Shown: positions 1-6,161 of the stretch, in pieces | Layout: every line of letters begins with the position of its first letter | Position numbering within the stretch: position 1 is the stretch's first letter | Origin: Campylobacterales bacterium | GTDB lineage: Bacteria > Campylobacterota > Campylobacteria > Campylobacterales > Arcobacteraceae | DNA: 7,408 nt | NCBI GenBank assembly: GCA_027064245.1 | Contig: JAMOPZ010000418.1 | Coordinates: 1-7,408 of the forward strand | Direction of reading: 5' to 3' | Notes under the pieces: generated by a model | What the model was told of the DNA's origin: nothing | What the model saw: the letters and a program-made list of their open reading frames with translations, nothing else | Database searches by the model: none | Made by a program: the position numbers and the translations under genes

Positions 1-1
1 T

Positions 2-415
2 ACAAATGAACCAAATATAGATCCAATAGGTGCAGTTGTAGGGGTAAAAGGGGTAAGAATAAATGCTGTAAGTTCTCAACTAAATGGTGAAAATATAGAT
101 TGTATAGAATATACTCCAATTAAAGAGATGTTTGTAAGTCGTGCATTATCACCTGCACAAGTCAAAAGTGTAAAGATTCAACTAGATGGTGGACAAAATG
201 GCAAAGATAAAGCAATTGTAACCATAAGCGAAGATCAAAAATCTAAAGCTATAGGAAAAGTAGGATTAAATATTAGACTTGCTACTATGTTAACACAGTG
301 TGATATAGAACTAAATGTTCTTGAAAGTGGAAAACAAGCAACAAGTGATGATGGTGTAAATACTCAAGAGGGTAAAACTACAGATACTGCAAGTTTAGAG
401 GCATTGTTTAAATAA
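2..415 (+). CDS. nusA: Transcription termination/antitermination factor NusA, C-terminal part (5' end outside window)
   Basis: NusA binds RNA polymerase and nascent RNA and modulates pausing, termination and antitermination. The visible 137 residues read open from the window edge, so the ATG at 128 is internal and not the start. Visible residues 7-21 are the KH1 loop region (DPIGAVVGVKGVR, with the GVKG motif). A second KH domain follows, with its GxxG-type loop at about 83-88 (AIGKVG) and then LNIRLA, matching the family's 'AIG-GGQNVRLA' pattern. After KH2 there is only a polar tail of about 30 residues ending in LEALFK. The acidic C-terminal repeats of the E. coli protein are absent, which is usual outside Gammaproteobacteria. 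The stop TAA shares one base with the cysS start (TAATG), so cysS is probably translationally coupled. Family assignment is secure; only the N-terminal and S1 domains are unseen. Confidence 0.95.
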   Translation, partial: TNEPNIDPIGAVVGVKGVRINAVSSQLNGENIDCIEYTPIKEMFVSRALSPAQVKSVKIQLDGGQNGKDKAIVTISEDQKSKAIGKVGLNIRLATMLTQCDIELNVLESGKQATSDDGVNTQEGKTTDTASLEALFK

Positions 416-1830
416 TGAAAAAGATATATCTATTTGATAGTTCAAAAAAAGAGAAAGTTGAGTTTGTATCTCAAGAGGAAAATAAAGTTTCTATTTATGT
501 ATGTGGACCTACTGTTTATGATGACTCACATCTAGGACATGCAAGAAGTGCTATAGTTTTTGATCTGTTGCATAGAATCTTAAAAACAAATGGCTATGAT
601 GTAAAAATGGCAAAGAATTTTACAGATATTGATGATAAAATTATAAATAAAGTAAAACAAACAGGTCAATCTATCCAAGAGATAACATCATATTATATAG
701 ATCTTTATAAAAAAGATATGGATATTTTAAATATTTTACCAAATAGTTTTGAACCAAAAGCTACACAAAATATAGAAAATATGATAGATATGGTTGAGGA
801 GCTTATAACTACAGATAAAGCATATATTTTAGATGATGGAGTATATCTTGATACTTCAAAAGATAAGTTATATGGTGAGATATCTCATAGATTAAGCGAT
901 GAAAATTCACAAGCTAGAGTTCAAAGCAATATTGAAAAAAAAGATAGTAAAGATTTTGCTATTTGGAAATTTTTTCCTGAAAATGAGATAGGATATGAAA
1001 CATCTTTTGGATATGGAAGACCAGGATGGCATATAGAGTGTAGTGCTATGATAGATAGATATTTAGCATCAAAAGACAAACCTTATGCCATAGATATACA
1101 CGGTGGTGGAGCAGACTTGCTTTTTCCTCATCATGAAAATGAAGCTTGCCAAACAAGATGTGCAACAAATCAGGAGTTGGCAAAATATTGGATACATAAT
1201 GGTTTTGTAAATATTGATGGTCAAAAAATGAGTAAATCTCTTGGAAATAGCTTTTTTCTAAAAGATGCACTAAAAACTTATAGTGGAGAGAGTATAAGAT
1301 TTTATATGTTAAATACCCACTATAGATCTAATCTAAATTTTAATGATGATGATCTATTATCTAGTAAAAAAAGATTGGATAAAATATATAGACTGAAAAA
1401 AAGAGCTTATGGGTTAAGTTATGATAATTTCAAATCAAAAGAGATAGGAGAGTTTAAAACAAAACTTCTTGAAGCTTTAAATGATGATATGAATACCTCT
1501 GTAGCATTAGCATTAATAGATCAGTTTGTTTCAGATACAAATGAAAAATTAGACAAAGAACCAAAAAATAAAAATTTGAAAAAAAGTTTATTAGTTATAA
1601 TTGATATTATTAATGATCTGTTTGGTATTGGTGGTACTGATGCATACCAATATTTCCAATTTGGTGTAGAGGGTAAAATAAAAGAGACTCTTGAATTATT
1701 GATACAAAAAAGAGAAATGGCAAAACAAAATAAAGAGTTTGCAATATCAGATAAAATAAGAGATGAACTAAAAGATATGGGAATAGCTCTTATGGATACT
1801 CCAAATGGTACAGTTTGGGAGAGAATATAG
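415..1830 (+). CDS. cysS: Cysteinyl-tRNA synthetase
   Basis: This cytosolic class I aminoacyl-tRNA synthetase charges tRNA-Cys with cysteine using ATP. The 471-residue length is typical. The class signature is HLGH at residues 39-42 (a common form of HIGH), and the KMSKS loop is at 271-275. The catalytic zinc ligands expected from the E. coli enzyme are visible as C30 (YVCGPTVYD), C209 (WHIECSAM), H239 and E243 (FPHHENE). The region from about 340 to the end is the helical DALR/anticodon-binding part and looks complete. The ATG at 415 overlaps the nusA stop by one base, and a GAGG at 398-401 is a rather distant ribosome binding site, so coupling to nusA translation is likely. The stop TAG likewise overlaps the prmA GTG by one base. 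Confidence 0.98.
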   Translation: MKKIYLFDSSKKEKVEFVSQEENKVSIYVCGPTVYDDSHLGHARSAIVFDLLHRILKTNGYDVKMAKNFTDIDDKIINKVKQTGQSIQEITSYYIDLYKKDMDILNILPNSFEPKATQNIENMIDMVEELITTDKAYILDDGVYLDTSKDKLYGEISHRLSDENSQARVQSNIEKKDSKDFAIWKFFPENEIGYETSFGYGRPGWHIECSAMIDRYLASKDKPYAIDIHGGGADLLFPHHENEACQTRCATNQELAKYWIHNGFVNIDGQKMSKSLGNSFFLKDALKTYSGESIRFYMLNTHYRSNLNFNDDDLLSSKKRLDKIYRLKKRAYGLSYDNFKSKEIGEFKTKLLEALNDDMNTSVALALIDQFVSDTNEKLDKEPKNKNLKKSLLVIIDIINDLFGIGGTDAYQYFQFGVEGKIKETLELLIQKREMAKQNKEFAISDKIRDELKDMGIALMDTPNGTVWERI

Positions 1831-2666
1831 TGGATAGATACTATTATGAACTTACAGTTAAACCTGAAGTTTACTATGAACTTTTTTTAGATCTTATTTT
1901 AAGTTTAACCACTGAGGCTATACAAGAGATAGATGAAGCTATTATAATAAGAAGTCAAGATAATTTAGATGATATTAAAGATGGTATAGAAGCTTTTACA
2001 TCTGAACTTTCAAATGCATTTAATACTGTTATTAAATGTGATATAACATTAGAAAAAAAAGAGAATCAAGACTGGATAAAAGTATATCAACAAAGTGTTC
2101 AGCCTATATTAGTTGAACCATTTTATATTCATCCTAGTTGGAATGATCCAAAAGATGGATATATAAATATCTCAATTGACCCCACTTTAGCTTTTGGTAG
2201 TGGTCATCACGAAACAACAGCTAGCTGCTTAAAGGCTATAGGACAATATGTAAAAAAAGATATGAGTATTTGTGATGTAGGGTGTGGTAGTGGTATTTTA
2301 GGTATTGCAGCTACTAAACTTGGAGCTATTGTAGATATTTGTGATACAGATGATATTGCAGTAGAAGATGCCTTAAAAAATTTTAATATTAATAATATAA
2401 AACCAAATAGATCATGGGATGGTTCAGCTGCACTAGCTAATAAAACTTACGATATAGTTATAGCTAATATTGTAGCTGATGTTTTAATTTTTATACATAA
2501 AGATCTTAAAAAAATTACAAAAGATGGTGGAATGATGATATTATCTGGTATTATGAATCAATATTGTAAAAAAGTGATTGATAAATTTTTACAAGATAAA
2601 AATTATAGTTTAGTAGATCAAATAGATCAAAATGAATGGACAACTTTAATAATAAAAAAAGATTAA
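1830..2666 (+). CDS. prmA: Ribosomal protein L11 methyltransferase (GTG start)
   Basis: PrmA transfers methyl groups from S-adenosylmethionine to amino groups of ribosomal protein L11. Counting from the GTG at 1830 (278 residues), an N-terminal L11-recognition region covers about 1-100. The family signature IDPTLAFGSGHHETT lies around 116-130. Motif I of the Rossmann methyltransferase fold is DVGCGSG at 149-155, the acidic end of strand 2 is in DTDD near 172-175, and the NPPF-like loop is ANIVADVL near 212-219. I prefer GTG 1830 over an in-frame TTG at 1815. GGGAG/GGAGAG at 1817-1823 sits about 8 bases upstream of the GTG, and the TAGTG junction mirrors nusA-cysS. PrmA is often slightly longer in Gammaproteobacteria, but all motifs are intact here. 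Its stop overlaps that of the convergent pabC. Confidence 0.93.
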   Translation: MDRYYYELTVKPEVYYELFLDLILSLTTEAIQEIDEAIIIRSQDNLDDIKDGIEAFTSELSNAFNTVIKCDITLEKKENQDWIKVYQQSVQPILVEPFYIHPSWNDPKDGYINISIDPTLAFGSGHHETTASCLKAIGQYVKKDMSICDVGCGSGILGIAATKLGAIVDICDTDDIAVEDALKNFNINNIKPNRSWDGSAALANKTYDIVIANIVADVLIFIHKDLKKITKDGGMMILSGIMNQYCKKVIDKFLQDKNYSLVDQIDQNEWTTLIIKKD

Positions 2667-2681
2667 AAATAATCTTGTTTT
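2654..2681. terminator. Bidirectional intrinsic terminator-like hairpin over the convergent stop codons
   Basis: A perfect 7-bp inverted repeat, AAGATTA (2659-2665) and TAATCTT (2670-2676), encloses a 4-nt loop. After one mismatch the stem can extend through A/T pairs at 2654-2657 and 2678-2681. On the minus strand the stem runs into seven T (complement of 2660-2654), a good U-tract for ending the pabC operon. On the plus strand it is followed by GTTTT. Only one G-C pair supports the stem, so it is weak by enterobacterial standards but reasonable for so AT-rich a genome. Both stop codons lie within it. Confidence 0.6.
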
Positions 2682-3211
2682 AAATATTCTTTAACAACCA
2701 TAGCATTTAAAGTCATTATTTTTTCTGATTTTTTTAACATCTCTACAGTTATATCTGCCTCTTTTAAAAATTTATTATCAAGATATCTTTGTCGTGTAGT
2801 ACCATATAAAAGTGGTTCTTTAGGAGTTAGCCATATATCATCTATTTTTATAGCTATATTTGCTATTGAAGTATCTGTTATATAGCCATTTTTTATAAAT
2901 ATTATTTCATCTGATTTGTCTTTTATATATTTATCTATTTGATCTCTATTTAGATATTTATAATTATATTTTATATTATCATCAAATATTAATGTAAAAT
3001 TTTTTATCTTTTTAGGGGTATAAGTATAATATGATATATCACAAACCTCATCTTTTGTATAAATAACTTTTATTCTATATAGTTTATTATCAGGTGGATT
3101 TAAAATAAAATCTAGATTTTTACCAATAGTACTAAATATCCTTTTTTTATGATAATCTAAATAATAAACTATACCATTTTCACACCTTATTGTTTCAAAA
3201 TATTTTATCAT
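2663..3211 (-). CDS. pabC: Aminodeoxychorismate lyase-like protein (class IV aminotransferase fold)
   Basis: This is probably the PLP enzyme that cleaves 4-amino-4-deoxychorismate to p-aminobenzoate and pyruvate, the step after PabB in folate synthesis. At 182 residues it is a compact fold-type IV protein. An N-terminal FETIRCENG...LDYHKKR (5-24) matches the family's 'ET+...G....L..H..R' start. The likely PLP-binding lysine is K85 in KYLNRDQ, aligning with the lysine of E. coli PabC in KHLNRLEQ. Next come ITDTSIANIA (111-120), WLTP (127-130) and LLYGTTRQRYL (134-144). The residue expected to contact the PLP ring nitrogen, usually Glu, is Asp113 here. The ATG overlaps the pabB stop as ATGA, with an AAGG about 10 bases upstream, indicating coupling. 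The adjacent pabB supports the lyase role over a branched-chain or D-amino-acid aminotransferase. Confidence 0.85.
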   Translation of the reverse strand: MIKYFETIRCENGIVYYLDYHKKRIFSTIGKNLDFILNPPDNKLYRIKVIYTKDEVCDISYYTYTPKKIKNFTLIFDDNIKYNYKYLNRDQIDKYIKDKSDEIIFIKNGYITDTSIANIAIKIDDIWLTPKEPLLYGTTRQRYLDNKFLKEADITVEMLKKSEKIMTLNAMVVKEYLKQDYF

Positions 3212-4161
3212 GGTATATAAACCTTATCTATCATCTCATTGTATTCAGATACAATATCACTATCACTAGTGATACCTCCACCACTTTTATAAAATAAATT
3301 ATTATCTATTTTTTCTATAAATCGAATTAATACTGCACTATTTAAACTATTGCCATCAAAAATACCAAAAATACCTGTAAAATATCCTCTATTATAATCC
3401 TCTATATTATTTAATATCTCTATAGTTTTCCTCTTTGGAGTACCTGTAATACTTCCTGCTGGAAGTAAAGATATTAATATATCGCCAATATTATTTTGCC
3501 AACTATTATCTAAAATACCAGATATCTTTGAGCTAGTTTGTAAAAGTTCTTTCGTACCTGCTTTTATTTTAGATATATATCTAAATTTTTCAACTTTTAC
3601 ATCTTTTGCTACTATTGAAAGATCATTTCTTAGAAGATCTACTATCATAGTATGCTCAGCTTTTTCTTTTGGATCATCTAGAAGCTTATTTGAAGCATCT
3701 TTTATATTAGCTTTTATGGTACCTTTCATAGGATATGTAAAGATCTTATTATCTTCAATTTGTATAAATTGTTCTGGAGAAAATGATACAAATTGATCTT
3801 TATAATAAAGCTTAAATTTAGCATTTGCATTATGATATATCTCTTTTAAAGAGTAATGCAATATTATAGGTGTAGTAAAAGTAAGATTTGCCAAATAGCT
3901 ATTGCCATTTTTTATATGATTTTTTATTTTATTAAAACTATTTTTGTATAATTTAAAATCAATTGGATATTTTTGTAAACTTATCTTATGATCTTTTATA
4001 TTTTGATTATTTATACTATATAATATATCATTTGGCATTTGATCTAGTGGTATAATATCATACTGTTTTAAATCATAATTTATTAGAAAAAAAAATGGCT
4101 CTTTTTTAGAGCCATATAGATTTAAAGTATCTCTTAATCTACAAGTAGTTTCTTTAAACAT
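3208..4161 (-). CDS. pabB: Aminodeoxychorismate synthase component I
   Basis: PabB aminates chorismate to 4-amino-4-deoxychorismate, normally using ammonia from the glutaminase PabA. The 317 residues are essentially the chorismate-binding catalytic domain. The long N-terminal region of the 453-residue E. coli enzyme is mostly missing, as in other short PabB proteins. Visible motifs are YPMKGT at 143-148, AEHTMIVDLLRNDL at 168-181, PAGSITGTPK at 234-243, GYFTGIFG at 259-266 and GGGIT-SD near 294-300. K146 in the PMKGT motif is the lysine that marks PabB and related enzymes; anthranilate synthase has Ala there (PIAGT). The only usable start nearby is the ATG at 4161, giving a 28-base overlap with pyrB and no clear Shine-Dalgarno. 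Codons 16-25 contain an intrinsic-terminator structure (see terminator entry). No pabA lies in the window. Confidence 0.92.
   Translation of the reverse strand: MFKETTCRLRDTLNLYGSKKEPFFFLINYDLKQYDIIPLDQMPNDILYSINNQNIKDHKISLQKYPIDFKLYKNSFNKIKNHIKNGNSYLANLTFTTPIILHYSLKEIYHNANAKFKLYYKDQFVSFSPEQFIQIEDNKIFTYPMKGTIKANIKDASNKLLDDPKEKAEHTMIVDLLRNDLSIVAKDVKVEKFRYISKIKAGTKELLQTSSKISGILDNSWQNNIGDILISLLPAGSITGTPKRKTIEILNNIEDYNRGYFTGIFGIFDGNSLNSAVLIRFIEKIDNNLFYKSGGGITSDSDIVSEYNEMIDKVYIP
4087..4115 (-). terminator. Intrinsic terminator inside the 5' end of pabB, just after pyrB
   Basis: Read on the minus strand, ATGGCTCT (4115-4108), a 5-nt A loop and AGAGCCAT (4102-4095) form a perfect 8-bp stem with four G-C pairs. 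It leads directly into nine consecutive T (4095-4087). This is the canonical Rho-independent layout and the strongest hairpin I found in the window. It begins 18 nt after the pyrB stop codon, but it lies within codons 16-25 of pabB, which encode the GSKKEPFFF stretch. It may therefore act as a conditional terminator (attenuator) between pyrB and pabBC. Confidence 0.65.
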
Positions 4162-5027
4162 GCCATTCGTATAGCTACCCCATTTGTAACTTGCTCTAAG
4201 ATTTTACTTCGTTTATCCTCTATCATATCATCACTTACATCTATATTTCTATTTACAGGTCCTGGATGCATAAGGATAATATCTTTTTGATTTTTTAATA
4301 ACTTTTTAGTAATACAATATTTTTTTGAATACTCTTTTTTTTGTACTTCAAGTTTTTCTGGTAATATAGCTCTATCGTGTCTTTCGTGTTGTACCCTTAA
4401 ACTCATAATAATATCTACTTTATTTAGTACTTTTTTTAAGTTTGTTGTTGATTTGAATTTTGTTTTTACTTTAAACTTTTTTGGAGAAACTAAAATAGGA
4501 TTTAATCCAAATCTTGGTAATAACTCCAAATTAGATGAAGCAACCCTTGAGTTTGCTATATCTCCTACAATTGCTATATTTTTTCCTTTTACTTTTCCAT
4601 TATAATGTTTATATATAGTATAAAGATCAAGTAGTGCTTGAGTTGGGTGTGCATTTTTACCATCTCCTGCATTTAAAATAGGGCAAGATACATAACTTTT
4701 TAAACTCTCAGGCAACCCACAATCACTATGTCTTATTATAATGGCATCTGGTTTCATAGCATCTAAGTTTGCTACAGTATCCTCTACTGTTTCACCTTTT
4801 TTTGTAGAACTTGTATTTACCTCTAGGTTTACAACTTGAGCTCCTAATCGTTTTGCTGCAATTTCAAAACTACTTCTAGTTCTTGTTGAGTTCTCAAAAA
4901 AAAGTGTAACTATAAGTTTACCTTCTAATAAATTTGATGATTTTAAGTCATCAAAAAGTTCTGCATCTTCAAAAAGTTTTAAAATCTCTTTTTTAGTTAA
5001 ATCAGCTGTTGTTATTAGGTGTTTCAT
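4134..5027 (-). CDS. pyrB: Aspartate carbamoyltransferase catalytic subunit
   Basis: PyrB condenses carbamoyl phosphate with L-aspartate to carbamoyl-aspartate, the committed step of de novo pyrimidine synthesis, in the cytosol. The 297 residues include the carbamoyl-phosphate loop FFENSTRTR (43-51, STRT at 47-50) and the mobile STKKGE loop (74-79). Also present are IIRHSDCG (97-104, in place of the usual RH-x-x-SG), GDGKNAHPTQALLD (121-134), and the aspartate-side loops SLRVQHER (209-216) and MHPGPVNR (253-260). The ATG directly follows the stop of the upstream CNNM gene (TAGATG), and the GGTAGAG just before it serves as ribosome binding site. No regulatory subunit pyrI is nearby, so allosteric control of the E. 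coli kind is not indicated. Its 3' end overlaps pabB by 28 bases and is followed by a terminator-like hairpin. Confidence 0.97.
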   Translation of the reverse strand: MKHLITTADLTKKEILKLFEDAELFDDLKSSNLLEGKLIVTLFFENSTRTRSSFEIAAKRLGAQVVNLEVNTSSTKKGETVEDTVANLDAMKPDAIIIRHSDCGLPESLKSYVSCPILNAGDGKNAHPTQALLDLYTIYKHYNGKVKGKNIAIVGDIANSRVASSNLELLPRFGLNPILVSPKKFKVKTKFKSTTNLKKVLNKVDIIMSLRVQHERHDRAILPEKLEVQKKEYSKKYCITKKLLKNQKDIILMHPGPVNRNIDVSDDMIEDKRSKILEQVTNGVAIRMACLKKLLVD

Positions 5028-6080
5028 CTACTCTACCTTATCTTTTTCTTTTTGTTTTCTATTGTTTCTCATTTTTGTAATTGCTAGTTTTCTCATATCC
5101 TCAGTTGTATCTAACTCATCCATAATCTCAAGTCCAAGTAATGTTTCTAGACAATCTTCAAGTGTAACTATACCTTCAGTTTGATCATATCCATCTGTTA
5201 CTATTAACATATGCCCTTTTACTTTTGTAAAACTATTTAATGCTTTTAACACAGGTATATTTTCATTTATACTTTTTACTGAACTCATAATAGATTCAAT
5301 AGTTGCATCTGGATTTTTTATAGCATATTTAAATATTTTTTTAGTTAAAACCATACCAACAATATTATCTATAGATTCACTATACACAGGTACTCTACTA
5401 AACTTATATGTTCTTGTATCTTCTAAAAGATCTTTAATTAAAGTATCTTTTTGTACTGCAAAAACTACACTTCTTGGAGTTAGAATATCTTTAATTCTTT
5501 TTTTCTTTAAAGTTAAAGTATTTTCTATAATATCTGATTCCATATCATTTATTACCCCCTCCTCTTCACTTAAAAGTGCAGTGTGGATCAACTCCTCTCT
5601 TGAAACTGTATCAGAATCATTATCTTTATTTAGTCTAGTTGTAACAAATCTAGTAATAATAATAAGAGGATATGTTAAAAAGACAAAAATATTTATAATT
5701 CTAGCTGCAAGTGGTGCTAACTCTTTCCAATAAACAGCACCTATAGTTTTAGGGATAATCTCTGCAAAAAATAGTATAGAAAATGTAAGTGCAATAGAAA
5801 CAAAAAGTACAATATCACTATTGTTATCAAATACTCTTTGAGCTTCCACTCCAATAGCAGTAGCCCCTAAAGTATTTGCAAAAGTATTTAAAATAAGAAT
5901 TGAAGATATAGATTTATCAATATCTTTTTTTAGTTTTCCTAAAAGTTGACCAATTTTTTTTTGTTTTTTTTCTAAAACAGATATATAAGATGGAGTTACA
6001 CTTAAAAGTATAGATTCCAAAATAGAACACAAAAACGATATTGCAATAACTGCAATAAATAGCAAAATTAAATATTGCAT
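5028..6080 (-). CDS. CNNM/CorB-type membrane protein (DUF21 plus CBS pair), HlyC/CorC family
   Basis: This inner-membrane protein belongs to the family that includes CorB/CorC and eukaryotic CNNM proteins, associated with Mg2+ or other divalent-cation transport. Often it is loosely annotated 'hemolysin'. Of 350 residues, the first ~150 form the DUF21 transmembrane domain. Hydrophobic segments are near 2-27, 58-78, 90-108 and 123-147, with family motifs ESILLS (22-27), LNTFANTLGA (64-73) and EIIPK (107-111). A linker with an EEGVI element (173-177) leads to two CBS domains. The first starts at ILTPRS (199-204) and contains FSRVPVYSESIDNIVG; the second contains HMLIVTDGYD and EGIVTLEDCLE (302-312). 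The protein ends in a Lys/Arg-rich tail and lacks the C-terminal CorC_HlyC domain. The ATG has AAGG about 8 bases upstream. Its substrate cannot be told from sequence. Confidence 0.9.
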   Translation of the reverse strand: MQYLILLFIAVIAISFLCSILESILLSVTPSYISVLEKKQKKIGQLLGKLKKDIDKSISSILILNTFANTLGATAIGVEAQRVFDNNSDIVLFVSIALTFSILFFAEIIPKTIGAVYWKELAPLAARIINIFVFLTYPLIIITRFVTTRLNKDNDSDTVSREELIHTALLSEEEGVINDMESDIIENTLTLKKKRIKDILTPRSVVFAVQKDTLIKDLLEDTRTYKFSRVPVYSESIDNIVGMVLTKKIFKYAIKNPDATIESIMSSVKSINENIPVLKALNSFTKVKGHMLIVTDGYDQTEGIVTLEDCLETLLGLEIMDELDTTEDMRKLAITKMRNNRKQKEKDKVE

Positions 6081-6127
6081 AAACTTACCTTATATGCAAA
6101 TTTAAACAAGGACGGATAATTATCCAA
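6068..6127 (-). CDS. Possible leader peptide / upstream ORF before the CNNM gene (tentative)
   Basis: A strong Shine-Dalgarno AAGGAG (6139-6134) has no annotated gene at the right distance. Six bases further on is a TTG that opens a 19-codon frame, LDNYPSLFKFAYKVSLCNI. It ends at a TAA inside the first codons of the CNNM gene, so the two frames overlap. The layout would allow a leader peptide that influences initiation of the downstream gene. The evidence is only spacing and overlap: the start is not ATG, and a chance purine run in a leader is a serious alternative. Confidence 0.25.
   Translation of the reverse strand: MDNYPSLFKFAYKVSLCNI
6114..6125. promoter_or_regulatory. Perfect 12-bp palindrome in the CNNM-operon leader (possible operator or RNA hairpin)
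   Basis: GGATAATTATCC is a perfect palindrome lying about 20-30 bases downstream of the likely transcription start and 34 bases before the CNNM ATG. Flanking AAGGA (6108-6112) and TCCTT (6135-6139) are also complementary, so the RNA could fold with the AAGGAG sequence paired. It could be a repressor site or a leader hairpin that hides the Shine-Dalgarno. No known regulator is recognised. Confidence 0.35.
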
Positions 6128-6152
6128 ACAAAGCTCCTTAAATTTTTTTACA

Positions 6153-6161
6153 ATTATATCA
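6153..6161 (-). promoter_or_regulatory. Extended -10 promoter for the CNNM-pyrB-pabB-pabC operon
   Basis: On the minus strand TGATATAAT reads as a perfect extended -10 (TG-N-TATAAT, with TATAAT at 6158-6153). The TGA stop of the upstream hydrolase-family gene is part of the element. At 17-bp spacing the -35 position reads TAATAA, which is poor, but Campylobacterota housekeeping promoters depend little on a -35. Transcription would start near 6146, giving a leader of about 65 nt before the CNNM ATG. Confidence 0.5.

Noticed and set aside
1046..1270. 74-codon open frame on the minus strand inside cysS
   Set aside because: It lies fully antisense to the zinc-site and KMSKS region of cysS, has no recognisable domain, and is a shadow of a strongly conserved coding frame.
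1815..1829. In-frame TTG as an alternative prmA start
   Set aside because: The GTG at 1830 has a better-placed Shine-Dalgarno (GGGAG, about 8 bases upstream) and a one-base overlap with cysS like the neighbouring junction. The TTG would put the start within that Shine-Dalgarno region.
2620..2635. Short tandem TAGATCAAA-like repeat near the end of prmA
   Set aside because: Two near copies in coding sequence reflect a repeated Asp-Gln pair in the protein and are too short to mean a repeat element.
3261..3274. Perfect 14-bp palindrome TATCACTAGTGATA
   Set aside because: It sits within the codons of the conserved GGGIT-SD-SD motif near the PabB C-terminus, with no T-run or promoter nearby. Protein constraint and chance explain it.
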